The notes under the pieces: generated by a model
Seen by the model: only the letters and a program-made list of their open reading frames with translations
Told to the model about the DNA's origin: nothing
Databases searched by the model: none
Part shown: one piece after another, positions 22,903 through 31,834 of the stretch
How the letters are laid out: every line of letters begins with the position of its first letter
How positions within the stretch are numbered: the first letter of the stretch is position 1
Source: Pseudaquabacterium terrae
GTDB taxonomy: Bacteria > Pseudomonadota > Gammaproteobacteria > Burkholderiales > Burkholderiaceae_C
NCBI RefSeq assembly: GCF_013266755.1
Contig: NZ_JABRWJ010000001.1
Span: 744,001 to 808,000, forward strand
Reading direction: 5' to 3'
Length of the DNA: 64,000 nt
Program-made: the position numbers and the translations under genes

Positions 22903-25203
22903 CTACAGCGCTGGCTGCAGGACGAGCTTCCAGGCGTTGAGCTTGCCGATGTCGAGCCGGGCCAGGTCGGCGATGCGCAGCTCCCAGTCGCCGGCCATTC
23001 CTTCGCCGGCCAGCGCCGCGAGGCCCGGTGTCGTCGCCGCGGTGTAGGTCTTCACGATGTTGTCGGTCGCCCCGCCGATGCCGTCGTGCAGCACGACCTC
23101 GCTGCCGGCCGGCGAGATCAGCAGCACGCGCAGGTCGCCGATGAAGCTGTGCGCGATGTCCAGCGTGACCTCGATCGCGCCGATCACGCCGGCGGCGGGG
23201 CTGTGCAGCGTGCGGTGGATGCCGACCGCGTCGTCGTCGGGAATGTGGGTGCCGGGCGCTTCCTGCAGCGTCACCGGGCCGGCCGGCGGCGTCGCGGCGG
23301 CGAACTGCAGCGCCCAGCGGTTCAGCCGCCCGTTGTCGGCCGGCGCCAGGTCCTGCACCGTCAGCCGCCAGGTGCCCTGTGCATTGCGGCCGCGCCAGGC
23401 GGCCAGCGCCGGCAGCGTGGCTTCGTCGAAGACCAGCTTCAGGTCGTCGGCATTGCCGCCGACGCCCTTCGGATGCAGCACGATGGTCTCGCCCCAGGGC
23501 GCCATCAGCCGCACGCGCAGGTCGCCGCGGTAGCTGTGGCTGATGTCGACGGCGATCGTCAGGCTCGCGAAAACCACCGACTCGGCGACCTCGATCACGT
23601 CGGTGATACCCAGGCCCTGGTTGTCGGGGACCGCGCGGTCGGGCGCCGAGCTCTTCTGCAGCACCTGCGGCGGGACCACCACGTCGCCGAGCGCCACCCT
23701 GAAGCTCATCTGTCCGCCGGGTGCTGAGATGGCGTGGATGTCCAGCCGCGAGGCACTGCCGTCCCACCACTTGCTCGACGGCGTGGTCGTGTCGGCGAAG
23801 CGCTTGGCAACCTGGCCGAACAGGTCGGTGCCGTCGCCCAGGCCGCCGCGCTGCCGTTCGAGCGCGAAGGCGCCGTCGGCCTGCTCGAGCGACAGCTCGT
23901 AGTGGCTGGCCGGCGTCATCAGCTCGTTGCTGTTGTCGCCGCCCTCGTCGATGTGCCAGATGGCCAGGCCTTCGTCGGGCAGCCCGGCATCGCGCCCGGC
24001 CTTGGCACGGTTCTCGATCAGGAAGTACTCGTCGCTGTTCTTCGCGTACATCGCGAACTGATTGGCACCGGCCTCGAGCGTCAGCTGCTGGCCGTGCTCG
24101 AGGTTGGTGACGCTGCCGGCCCAGCCGGACAAGCGCTTCAGGTAGGCCGAGACGTGCGCCGGGTTCTTCTCGGTGGCGTGGCTACCCGCACACATCAGGC
24201 AATAGGCACCGACACCGCTGGACTCGTTGCCGTAGTCGTACAGGTCGGGGTAGTCGCACAGCATGTGGCCGTTCTCGTGGCAGAAGGTGCCCAGCGCCAG
24301 CTGCTGGCTCATGTCGGTGAACTGGTAGTCGAACGCCGAACGGCCCGGCGCCAGCGGCACCGCGCTGGCCAGGTGCCAGGCGTGCGGCCACAGGCCCTCG
24401 GCCCAGTTGTTGACGACCTCGCCGGCGTAGTAGACGTTCATCGCGTAGACCAGGCCGGCCGAATCGGGGGTCAGCCCGGCGAAATCGAAGCCCTGGCCCT
24501 TCAGGTGGTTCAGCGCCTCGAGGATCAGCTGGCGCGCGCGCACGCCCTGCTCGATGTTGCGGTCGGTGTAGAACGACTTCGGGTGCAGCGCGCGGTAGTA
24601 CGGCGCGACGATGTTGGTGTAGCGGCAGCGGCCGATCGAGTTGTCGAAGAAGTAGTCGCGCACCGAGCCGTGGTTGCCGAAGCCGGAATAGCCCGGCTGG
24701 TTGCAGAAGCGCTCGACCTCCTCGCGCGTGATCGTGCCGGGTTCGTCGGCGAAATCGATCAGCAGGCACAGGCCGACGAAATCGCCGACCGTCGCGCGCT
24801 GCGGCGGCGCGAACACCGGGCCGCCGGCAGCGGCCAGCGCACGCATCGCGCGCCGTTGGGCGCGGCGCTCCTCGCGCCGCTGGTCGCAGCGCCGGCCGCC
24901 CAGGCGCTGCATGCCTTCGATGCCGCGCGCATGCGCCGCATCGCGCCGGATGCGCAGGCCGCGCGGCACCGCGGCCGCCGCGCCGTCGAGGTGGCCGAGC
25001 GGACCGGGCGCGGGCTCGAGCCGCTCGCCGTCATCGGACAACTGCGCGACCTCGTAGAAGCCCGTGGCCGGATTGCGCGTGACGGTGTAGCCGTCCGTGG
25101 TCTCGAACACCGCGTAGTGCTGGTCGCCCCAGCCGCGCAGCTGGATCGTGCTGCCGTCGGGTTGCGTGAAAGTGAACTGCTTACCGCTGAAAGGTGTGGC
25201 CAT
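22903..25203 (-). CDS. M6-like metalloprotease with two C-terminal P-domains
   Basis: 766 residues. An N-terminal propeptide-like region (FTQPDGSTIQLRGWGDQHYAVFETTDGYTV) precedes a gluzincin core with the zinc motif HENGH at 309-313 (FCHENGHMLCDYPDLYDY), preceded by LCLLIDFADEPGTITREEVERFCNQPGYSG. The last ~240 residues hold two proprotein-convertase P-domain-like units (AVPDNQGLGITDVIEVAES ... DISHSYRGDLRVRL, then HIPDDDAVGIHRTL ... DIAHSFIGDLRVLL). No signal peptide is visible from the ATG at 25203, although GGGAGGA just upstream supports that start. A secreted role would need a non-classical or type I route; unresolved. Confidence 0.85.
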   Translation of the reverse strand: MATPFSGKQFTFTQPDGSTIQLRGWGDQHYAVFETTDGYTVTRNPATGFYEVAQLSDDGERLEPAPGPLGHLDGAAAAVPRGLRIRRDAAHARGIEGMQRLGGRRCDQRREERRAQRRAMRALAAAGGPVFAPPQRATVGDFVGLCLLIDFADEPGTITREEVERFCNQPGYSGFGNHGSVRDYFFDNSIGRCRYTNIVAPYYRALHPKSFYTDRNIEQGVRARQLILEALNHLKGQGFDFAGLTPDSAGLVYAMNVYYAGEVVNNWAEGLWPHAWHLASAVPLAPGRSAFDYQFTDMSQQLALGTFCHENGHMLCDYPDLYDYGNESSGVGAYCLMCAGSHATEKNPAHVSAYLKRLSGWAGSVTNLEHGQQLTLEAGANQFAMYAKNSDEYFLIENRAKAGRDAGLPDEGLAIWHIDEGGDNSNELMTPASHYELSLEQADGAFALERQRGGLGDGTDLFGQVAKRFADTTTPSSKWWDGSASRLDIHAISAPGGQMSFRVALGDVVVPPQVLQKSSAPDRAVPDNQGLGITDVIEVAESVVFASLTIAVDISHSYRGDLRVRLMAPWGETIVLHPKGVGGNADDLKLVFDEATLPALAAWRGRNAQGTWRLTVQDLAPADNGRLNRWALQFAAATPPAGPVTLQEAPGTHIPDDDAVGIHRTLHSPAAGVIGAIEVTLDIAHSFIGDLRVLLISPAGSEVVLHDGIGGATDNIVKTYTAATTPGLAALAGEGMAGDWELRIADLARLDIGKLNAWKLVLQPAL

Positions 25204-25298
25204 CGTCGTCCTCCCGGACGCAACCGCGCGCCCTGGTGAGACCGACAGTAGTCCGACGCGGCCGCCTGCGCCATCGTCATCCCGGGGGAAACGCACCC

Positions 25299-25946
25299 CT
25301 AGGATCGTTCGCGGCGGCTGTAATGCACCCGGCGGGTGTGCGTTCCGTGGTGGCGATGATGGTGCCGGTGATGGTGGCGCCGCCACCGACGCCAGGCGAC
25401 CAGCAGGCCGAACGCGGCGCCGGCGGCCACCAGCAGCGACCACGGCAAGGACTTGGGCAGCGCCGGCAATCCGCTGGAGCCGACGGCGGGGTCGACCCGC
25501 TGGGCGTCGCCGAACGCATCCTTGAACAGCCGCGCATCGCTGCGCGTTCCCGGCGCGCGGACATCGGCGAAGCTCAGCGGCGGCAGCCGGACGCTGTCGG
25601 CCAGCGTCGGCAATTGCAATGCGGCCAGGCCCGCGCCATTGACCAGCGACGCCGCGCTCGCCTGCAGGGCACCGGGCTTGTTGAACCAGTCGGCCGGCGT
25701 CAGCACCTCGCCGAGCACCGGGTCGCCGAGCCAGCTGCCGAATTCGAGCGCGCTTGCGGCGACGGACGGCGCATCGTCGGCGATCACCCGCCCGACCTCG
25801 GCCGCCGCGCTGTCATCAGGCCCGCCAGCCACGCGATCGACATGCACCGGCGCGCCGAGCGCGCCCGGCACGCCCACCACGAGCAACAGCGCGATCGCCG
25901 GGAGGCACCGCGCCATGCACATCTCGACACATTCGACCACCCGCAT
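25299..25946 (-). CDS. Exported protein with C-terminal membrane anchor and His-rich tail
   Basis: 215 residues. A signal peptide (ARCLPAIALLLVVGVPGALGA) is followed by ~140 residues without a recognised domain (WFNKPGALQASAASLVNGAGLAALQLP), then a single membrane helix (LPWSLLVAAGAAFGLLVAWRR) and the tail WRRHHHRHHHRHHGTH with nine histidines. The layout of anchor plus basic residues resembles PEP-CTERM-like sorting tails, but the PEP motif is missing. The tail would lie in the cytoplasm and could bind metal. Start at 25946 is chosen for GGAG six bases upstream; ATGs at 25922 and 25916 are alternatives. Confidence 0.65.
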   Translation of the reverse strand: MRVVECVEMCMARCLPAIALLLVVGVPGALGAPVHVDRVAGGPDDSAAAEVGRVIADDAPSVAASALEFGSWLGDPVLGEVLTPADWFNKPGALQASAASLVNGAGLAALQLPTLADSVRLPPLSFADVRAPGTRSDARLFKDAFGDAQRVDPAVGSSGLPALPKSLPWSLLVAAGAAFGLLVAWRRWRRHHHRHHHRHHGTHTRRVHYSRRERS

Positions 25947-26050
25947 GCAACTCTCCACGCGCCGGATCCGCCAGGGGCGGAGGGCGAAGTCATTACTGCA
26001 CTGCAAGTCGTCCCGTTACTTCAGAGCTTAGGCGGCCGCGGCGCATCGGC

Positions 26051-26073
26051 CCAGTTGCAAACTGGGGGGGGGG
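26051..26073. repeat. Inverted repeat next to a run of ten G
   Basis: CCAGTT-GCA-AACTGG at 26051-26065 is followed directly by a homopolymer of ten G at 26064-26073. It sits 18 bases past the stop of the RCC1 lipoprotein gene and 105 bases before the next minus-strand start. Homopolymer runs this long are prone to slippage, but being outside a coding frame any effect would be on transcript ends or on promoter spacing for 25946. Confidence 0.5.
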
Positions 26074-26091
26074 CGGCACATCGCTGCCGGA

Positions 26092-27951
26092 TCAGAACAG
26101 GCCGCGCCGCGCGAGGTTGGGCCAGTAGCTGACCGGGCCGAGGTTCAGCGGCGCGGTGCCGGCTTCGTTCTTCACGACGAGCGGGACGTAGGACAGTGCG
26201 GTGTTCGAGCCGCCCTGGCCGAGGCGGCCGGAGGAGCCAGAACCCCAGGCCAGGAGTCGGCCGTCGGCAGCCAGCGCGAGACCGTGCTCGTAGCCACCGG
26301 CTATGGCGACGATGTCGGATAGCTGGCCGAAGCCCGCAGCATTGACAACCGCCGCCGGCAGTCCCGACTCGTTGACGCGCGGATGGTTGACGCCGTCGCC
26401 GAGCTCGCCGTTTTGCGCGTAGCCCCAGCTAAAGACCTTCCCGGCAGCGTCCAGTGCGAGCGAGAAGTTGCCGCCCGCGGCCACGGCGTTCAGGCCGACC
26501 CACGCCCACTCATCCGTGGGTGAATGGACCTTCGCCGCAGCGCTCTGGTTGCTTCTGTCGTTGCCCAGACCCAACGCGCCCCAGCTGTTCCGACCCCAGG
26601 AGTAGACCTGGCCCGATGAAGTCAGTGCCATGCCGTGCAGGTAGCCGGCCGAAACCGCCACCACGCCTTCGAGCGGCTGCGCGGTCGCGCGATCGAGCAC
26701 GTAGGCCGGCGCGCCACTGCTGATGACGTAGCCATGGCCCGTGTTGCCCGCGCCCGCGCTCTCGTAGCCCCAGCTCGTCACGCGCCCATCAGCCAGCAGC
26801 ACTGCGCTCCAGTTCCAACCGGCTGCGATGGCCACGGCCTTGCCGGGCAGGCTCACCGAAACCGGAAACTTCATGGTCGTCGATCCGTTGATGCCCGTGT
26901 ACGAACCCCAGGCGAAGACGGTGCCGTCGTCGGCCAGCGCCAGCGCGTTGTCGTCACCGACGGCCACCGCGACGATGTGCTTCAAGGGCGCGTTGCCGGT
27001 TGGATCGAGCACCCTGCCCGGGCGCGCATCGCCGTTGTGGTTGGTGCGGCCCAACGCGTCACCGTTACCCCAGGAGTGGACCTCGCCGTCCTCGCTCAGC
27101 GCAAGCGCCGTGGTCTCGCCCGCCGACACCGCGACGATGCCCGCGAGCGCGCCCGAGCCCGTCGCCGACTTCACCGCCGTCGGCAGCAACAGCGAAGCGA
27201 GCTGGCTGGAGAACTGGCCCTGCCCCAGCGCGCCGCCCGAGTTCTCGCCCCAGGCCAGCACACGGCCGTCCGGCGTCGCGACCAGGTTGTAGCCGGCGCG
27301 CATGTTGGTGCCCAGCGGCTGCGGCTGCGGAATCACCTTGATCGTCGCCTTCGCGACCAGGCCGCCCTTCGAGACGGTGATCGTCTGCACGCCGAGCCGC
27401 AGGCCCTTGACCGTCGAGCAGTCGGCCGCCACTTCGAGCGCCACCGCCGCATCGCTGCTGCACGTGAACGGGCCGCCGACCGCGAGGCCGGCGGTGTCGG
27501 TCATCGTGAACTGTGCCGGCGTCGCGACGTTCCACGCGGTCTTCGCCGTGGCCGGCGTGCTGACCGCGGCGATTGCATTGGGCGGCGGATTCAGCAGGTC
27601 ATGCGCCTTGCCGACGTACAGCGCCTGCTCGCCGAACGGCCCGCCGAACACGTAGACCTTGGCGTCGGCGACCACCAGAGAGATGCCGGTCTGCGGATAG
27701 AAGCGGTAGCGCCAGGTGTCGACCGAGCGGTCGGGCTGGTGCGACGGGAAGAACTGCGGGTAGTTCGCCTCGGCGAAGTCGAACAGCTGCGTCGCTTCGC
27801 TGGCATTGGCCTGGGCCGGCAAAGCACCGACCGCGCTGGCGATGCGCTGACGCGCCTGCGCGTCACGCTGCGTCGGTCCGTCGTCGGCACCGCCGCCGCA
27901 GCCGGCGACCAGAAAGAGCAGGAGAGAAGCAGCAAGCAGGCGGCAATGCAT
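26092..27951 (-). CDS. Lipoprotein with YP-FP module and seven-bladed RCC1-type propeller
   Basis: 619 residues. A clear lipoprotein signal (LLLFLVAGCGGG, lipobox VAGC) is followed at residues ~51-121 by the module shared with two other exported proteins here (LFDFAEANYPQFFPSH ... WRYRFYPQTGISLVVADAKVYVFGGPFG). Residues ~125-215 look like an Ig-type domain with one disulfide. From ~220 to 610 seven RCC1-like repeats can be counted by their WG motifs: LAWGENSG, HSWGNGDA, FAWGSYTG, TSWGYESA, YSWGRNSW, FSWGYAQN and LAWGSGSS. A seven-bladed propeller on the outer surface is likely. Binding partner unknown. Confidence 0.87.
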   Translation of the reverse strand: MHCRLLAASLLLFLVAGCGGGADDGPTQRDAQARQRIASAVGALPAQANASEATQLFDFAEANYPQFFPSHQPDRSVDTWRYRFYPQTGISLVVADAKVYVFGGPFGEQALYVGKAHDLLNPPPNAIAAVSTPATAKTAWNVATPAQFTMTDTAGLAVGGPFTCSSDAAVALEVAADCSTVKGLRLGVQTITVSKGGLVAKATIKVIPQPQPLGTNMRAGYNLVATPDGRVLAWGENSGGALGQGQFSSQLASLLLPTAVKSATGSGALAGIVAVSAGETTALALSEDGEVHSWGNGDALGRTNHNGDARPGRVLDPTGNAPLKHIVAVAVGDDNALALADDGTVFAWGSYTGINGSTTMKFPVSVSLPGKAVAIAAGWNWSAVLLADGRVTSWGYESAGAGNTGHGYVISSGAPAYVLDRATAQPLEGVVAVSAGYLHGMALTSSGQVYSWGRNSWGALGLGNDRSNQSAAAKVHSPTDEWAWVGLNAVAAGGNFSLALDAAGKVFSWGYAQNGELGDGVNHPRVNESGLPAAVVNAAGFGQLSDIVAIAGGYEHGLALAADGRLLAWGSGSSGRLGQGGSNTALSYVPLVVKNEAGTAPLNLGPVSYWPNLARRGLF

Positions 27952-28086
27952 GGGTCCGAGGTGCCATCGTCATGAGGCCGGAGAGCCTCCGGCGAGCGGA
28001 CGGCATGCTCGCACGCGGATTCACGCCATTTGCCGCTGCCCCCCGCTCGCACTTAGGGGTTGCGAAGCGCGCAGCGGGCGTGCCGC

Positions 28087-29667
28087 TCACTGCACACGCA
28101 CGAACCTCAGCTCCATCGTGTCGTTCGGCCACTGCACCACCTTGACCTTCTTGGCCATCGCCCAGTTCAGCGAGCGGCGGTACAACGGGATGTAGGGCAG
28201 GTCTTCCTGGATCAACCGCAGCGCAACGCCGACGCGCGCGCGCCGCTTGGTCAGGTCGGGCTCGGTGCGCACCGCGTCGATCAGCTCGTCGAGCTTCGGG
28301 TTGCTGTAGCGGCCGGCGTTGAAGGTGCCGGCACCGGTGCCGTCCCAGCTGCGGAACAGCGCGTTCAGCGTCGCCCACGGGTCGAGCGCCGGCGTCCAGC
28401 CGAACTCGACGAAGCTCGAGGTGGCCTGGCTCAGCTTTGGGAAGAACTGGTTCGTCGGCGAGGCGCGCAGCGAGGCGCGGATGCCCACCTGCTGCAGCAT
28501 CGCGGTCGCCGCCTGGCACACCGCCTCGCGGTAGGCGACGTTGACGCAATCGAGCGTCACCGCGAAGCCCTTCGGATAACCGGCCGCCTTCAGCAGCGCC
28601 TGGGCCTTGGCCGGGTCGTAGGGGATGCGCTTGTCGATCTCGGCGAGGTAGCCGTCGACCAGCGGCGAGATGAACGAGCCGGTCGGCGTCGCCTGCCCGC
28701 GCAGCACCTTTTGCACGATCAGCTCGACGTTCAGCGCATGGGCGATCGCCTGGCGCACGCGGCGGTCCTTGAACGGATTGCGATCCTTGACGTCGCCGTG
28801 CAGCAGCTCGTCGCGCGACTGGTCGAAGGTGAAGTACTGCGTGCCGATGTCGGTGATCGACTCGACCTTCAGCTTGCCCTCGGACTGCAGCCGGCCGACG
28901 TCCTGGAACGGCGGGTCGAGCACCAGGTCGACCTCGCCCGAGGCCAGCGCGGCCAGCCGCGTCGCGTCGCTGCGGATGGCGATGAAGCTGACGTCCTCGA
29001 CGTTGCCCACGCGCTTGTCGGCCGCGCCCCAGTAACCGGGATGGCGCTTCAGCAGCAGCTTGACGTCGGGCTGGTAGCTTTCCAGCCGGTACGGCCCGGT
29101 GCCCATCGCGTTGCGCACGGCATACGTTTCCTGCTTGCCGTTGAAGTCCTGCGCCTTCTCGACGCCGTGCTTCTGCGCCCAGGCCTTGCTCATCATCGCC
29201 ACCAGCCACAGCTTCTCGGGCCACACCGCATCGGGCGTCGAGAGGTGGAAGTCGATCGTCAGCTCATCGACCTTCTTGATCGACTGCAGGCCCTTCAGGC
29301 TGAACGCGCGCTGCGACGTGAGCCCGAGCGCGCGCTCGATCGAGAACACCGCGTCGTCGGCCGTGAACGCCGTGCCGTCGTGGAACTTGACGCCGGGCCG
29401 CAGCTTGAAGCGCCAGCTGGTCGGCGTGGTGTTCTGCCACGACACGGCGAGCGCCGGCTCGAGCCGGAACTGCTCGTCACGGCCGACCAGGCAGTCGTGC
29501 ACCTGGAACGCGATGCGCGAGTGGTACAGCAGCGCCAGCCCGTGCGGATCCATGGTCTGCGGATCGAAGGCGCTGGCGATGCGCAGCGTGGCGGCCTGCA
29601 GCAGCGGCGCTGCGGCAAGCAGCAGCACGCTGAGCGCGCGGGCGAGGAATCGGCTTGTCGGCGGCAT
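28087..29667 (-). CDS. Periplasmic binding protein of a peptide/nickel-type ABC transporter (family 5)
   Basis: 526 residues with a Sec signal peptide (FLARALSVLLLAAAPLLQA) and the family 5 (DppA/OppA/SBP_bac_5) layout: TLRIASAFDPQTMDPHG, RFKLRPGVKFHDGTAFTADDAVFSIERAL, AMGTGPYRLESYQPDVKLLLKRHPGYWG, and QAIAHALNVELIVQKVLRG. It should bind a peptide or similar ligand in the periplasm. No permease or ATPase gene is adjacent, so it is an orphan binding protein whose partners must lie elsewhere. GGAG precedes the ATG. The 135 bp after its stop hold only an imperfect GC-rich fold. Confidence 0.92.
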   Translation of the reverse strand: MPPTSRFLARALSVLLLAAAPLLQAATLRIASAFDPQTMDPHGLALLYHSRIAFQVHDCLVGRDEQFRLEPALAVSWQNTTPTSWRFKLRPGVKFHDGTAFTADDAVFSIERALGLTSQRAFSLKGLQSIKKVDELTIDFHLSTPDAVWPEKLWLVAMMSKAWAQKHGVEKAQDFNGKQETYAVRNAMGTGPYRLESYQPDVKLLLKRHPGYWGAADKRVGNVEDVSFIAIRSDATRLAALASGEVDLVLDPPFQDVGRLQSEGKLKVESITDIGTQYFTFDQSRDELLHGDVKDRNPFKDRRVRQAIAHALNVELIVQKVLRGQATPTGSFISPLVDGYLAEIDKRIPYDPAKAQALLKAAGYPKGFAVTLDCVNVAYREAVCQAATAMLQQVGIRASLRASPTNQFFPKLSQATSSFVEFGWTPALDPWATLNALFRSWDGTGAGTFNAGRYSNPKLDELIDAVRTEPDLTKRRARVGVALRLIQEDLPYIPLYRRSLNWAMAKKVKVVQWPNDTMELRFVRVQ

Positions 29668-29774
29668 CGGTTCTCCGAAGGGTCGGGGGTCGATCGGCAG
29701 CGGGCAAGCAGCAGGCCCAGCGCGCGGGCCATTCTGACCGCCGGGCCGCGGCTGCCGGATGCGGGCTTTCTAGA

Positions 29775-31562
29775 ATGAATCGCACGATGCCGAACGCCCG
29801 CGCCGCCGAACTGCTCGCCCGCGTGCTGGGTCCGTGGGTGCGCGAGGTCGACCGGACGACCTGGCGCGCCGACCTGCTCGCCGGCCTGCTCGGCGCGGTG
29901 CTGGTGCTGCCGCAGGCGATCGCCTTCGCCGCGCTGGTGGGCGTGCCGCCGGCGATGGGGCTGGCCACTGCCGTGCTGCCCTGCCTCGTCGCGGCGCTCG
30001 CCGGGTCGAGCCGGCAGGTGCTGTCCGGGCCGACGAATGCGACCTCGCTGGCGCTGGGCGCGATGCTGCTGCCGCTGGCCGGCGGCGACCCGGCACGCAC
30101 CGTCGCGCTGGCGCTGATGCTGACGCTGCTGGTCGGGCTGATGCAACTGTTGCTGGCGCTGACGCGGCTGGGCGCGATCGCCAACTTCATCTCTCCCTCT
30201 GTGATGCTCGGATTCACCGGCGGCGCGGCGCTGCTGATCGCCTGGACCGCGCTCGGGCAGGTGCTCGGCGCCAGCGGTCGGGCGAGCCCGATCGATGCGC
30301 TGCGCGCGGGGGTCGTGCCGGCCGCGCTGGCGATCGGCGGGGTGACGCTGGCGCTGGCGCTGCTGCTGCGCCGGCTCTGGCCGCGCGGGCCGACCGTGCT
30401 GCTGGCGCTGCTTGGCAGCATCGCGCTGACGGCGCTGATCGAGCAGCGCGGCGGGCTGCTCGGCAGCCATGCCGCACGCCTGGGCGAGCCGCCGATCGCC
30501 TGGCTCGGCCTGCACTGGCCGCCGCTCGATGTGGCGCTGCTGCCGCAACTGCTGCCGATGGCGCTGGCGCTGACGATCATTGCGCTCGGCCAGTCGATCT
30601 CGATCGCCAAGGTGCTGGCCGCGCGCAGCGGCCAGGCGCTCGATGCGAACCGCGAGTGTTTCGGCCAGGGGCTGGCGAACTCGGTCGGCGCCTTCGCCGG
30701 CTGCTTCGTCGCCTGCGGCTCGTTGAACCGCTCGCTGCCGAACCTCGAAGCCGGCGCGCGCACGCCGCTGGCCGGCGCCAGCGCAGCGCTGTGGCTGCTG
30801 GCGCTGGTGGCGCTCGCCGGGCCGCTGCTGGCCTGGGTGCCGCTGGCCGGCGTCGGCGCGCTGCTGCTGGTGGTGGCTTTCGGGCTGGTCGATCGGGCGG
30901 GCTGGCGGCGCTTGTGGCGGCTCGACCGGCCGGAGTTCGGCATCGCCGCCGCCACGCTGCTGGCCACGCTGACCCTGCGGCTGGAGATTGCGATCCTGGC
31001 CGGCGTGATGCTGTCGCTGGTGGCCTACCTCTACCGCAGCGCGCGGCCGGCGCTGCGCACGATGGGCTTCGACCGCCAGGGCCATGGCCGGCCCTTCGTC
31101 GTCATCGACCACGATCCCCCGGATGCCTTGCCCGAATGCCCGCAGCTGAAGCTGCTGCGCATGGAAGGCTCGGTGTGGTTCGGCGCCGTGCCGCACGTGG
31201 CCGAACACCTGCGCGGCCTGCGCGAAGGCCGGCCCGAGCAGCGCCACCTGCTGGTGATGGCCAAGAGCATGAATTCGATCGACCTCGCCGCCGCCGACCT
31301 CTGGGACGACGAGCGCATCCGCCGCCGCGAGGCGCATGGCGACCTGTACTTCCACCGCCCGCGCCCGCAGGTGATCGCGATGTGGCAGCACACCGGCTTC
31401 ACCGGCCGGCTCGGCGCCCACAACGTTTTCGCCGACAAGCACAGCGCGCTTGCGCACATCGTGCTGCACCGGCTCGACGACGCGGTCTGCGCGCAATGCA
31501 GCGTGCGCCTGTTCGACGAGTGCAGCCAGCGCCCGGGTGCACCGCTGGCGCCGACGATCTGA
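29775..31562 (+). CDS. SulP family anion transporter with C-terminal STAS domain
   Basis: 595 residues. The membrane part (about 25-430) begins WRADLLAGLLGAVLVLPQAIAFAALVGVPPAMGL, the SulP/SLC26 signature, with GPTNATSLALGAML and GQSISIAKVLAARSGQALDANRECFGQGLANSVGAFAGCF. The last ~150 residues form the cytoplasmic STAS domain (LKLLRMEGSVWFGAVPHVAEHL). Family members carry sulfate, bicarbonate or carboxylates; the substrate is not evident. The extreme C-terminus has CAQCSVRLFDEC, three Cys that could bind metal. Two nearby ATG codons (29775, 29787) are possible starts. Divergent from the binding protein by 107 bp. Confidence 0.9.
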   Translation: MNRTMPNARAAELLARVLGPWVREVDRTTWRADLLAGLLGAVLVLPQAIAFAALVGVPPAMGLATAVLPCLVAALAGSSRQVLSGPTNATSLALGAMLLPLAGGDPARTVALALMLTLLVGLMQLLLALTRLGAIANFISPSVMLGFTGGAALLIAWTALGQVLGASGRASPIDALRAGVVPAALAIGGVTLALALLLRRLWPRGPTVLLALLGSIALTALIEQRGGLLGSHAARLGEPPIAWLGLHWPPLDVALLPQLLPMALALTIIALGQSISIAKVLAARSGQALDANRECFGQGLANSVGAFAGCFVACGSLNRSLPNLEAGARTPLAGASAALWLLALVALAGPLLAWVPLAGVGALLLVVAFGLVDRAGWRRLWRLDRPEFGIAAATLLATLTLRLEIAILAGVMLSLVAYLYRSARPALRTMGFDRQGHGRPFVVIDHDPPDALPECPQLKLLRMEGSVWFGAVPHVAEHLRGLREGRPEQRHLLVMAKSMNSIDLAAADLWDDERIRRREAHGDLYFHRPRPQVIAMWQHTGFTGRLGAHNVFADKHSALAHIVLHRLDDAVCAQCSVRLFDECSQRPGAPLAPTI

Positions 31563-31637
31563 GCCCCCTACGGCGCTTCGCTGAGCCCAGGACGGCGCCG
31601 TGATGGCACAGTTGCGGGTTCAACGACGGAGGCTCCC

Positions 31638-31778
31638 ATGGCAAAAGGCCAACAGCGCAGCAACAAGGAAACCAAGAAACCGAAGAAGGACCAGTCACCG
31701 GCGAAGCCGATCTCCCCGGACGCGGTGATGCCGACCATCACCACCGTGGTGCCCGAGCGCAGCAAGAAGAAGAAATAG
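31638..31778 (+). CDS. Small lysine-rich protein (46 residues)
   Basis: A short frame with a strong ribosome site (GGAGG about 6 bases before the ATG) and a very basic product: it begins MAKGQQRSNKETKKPKKDQ, has a Pro/Thr/Val middle, and ends PERSKKKK. I recall similar MAKGQ-RSN proteins, unannotated, in many proteobacteria, so it is likely a real conserved gene; that recollection cannot be checked here. With its charge it may bind nucleic acid or ribosomes. It lies 75 bp after the SulP gene and 56 bp before the histidine kinase. Confidence 0.72.
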   Translation: MAKGQQRSNKETKKPKKDQSPAKPISPDAVMPTITTVVPERSKKKK

Positions 31779-31834
31779 CGCTCCTTTCAGTCGACGGTGG
31801 AGGCGATGGCACGCGCCTTGCGCGCGCTCGGTCC

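Noticed and set aside
28041-28086. GC-rich fold after the peptide-binding-protein gene as a terminator
   Set aside because: The arms CCCGCT/AGCGGG are far apart with a large interrupted loop and no T-run follows.
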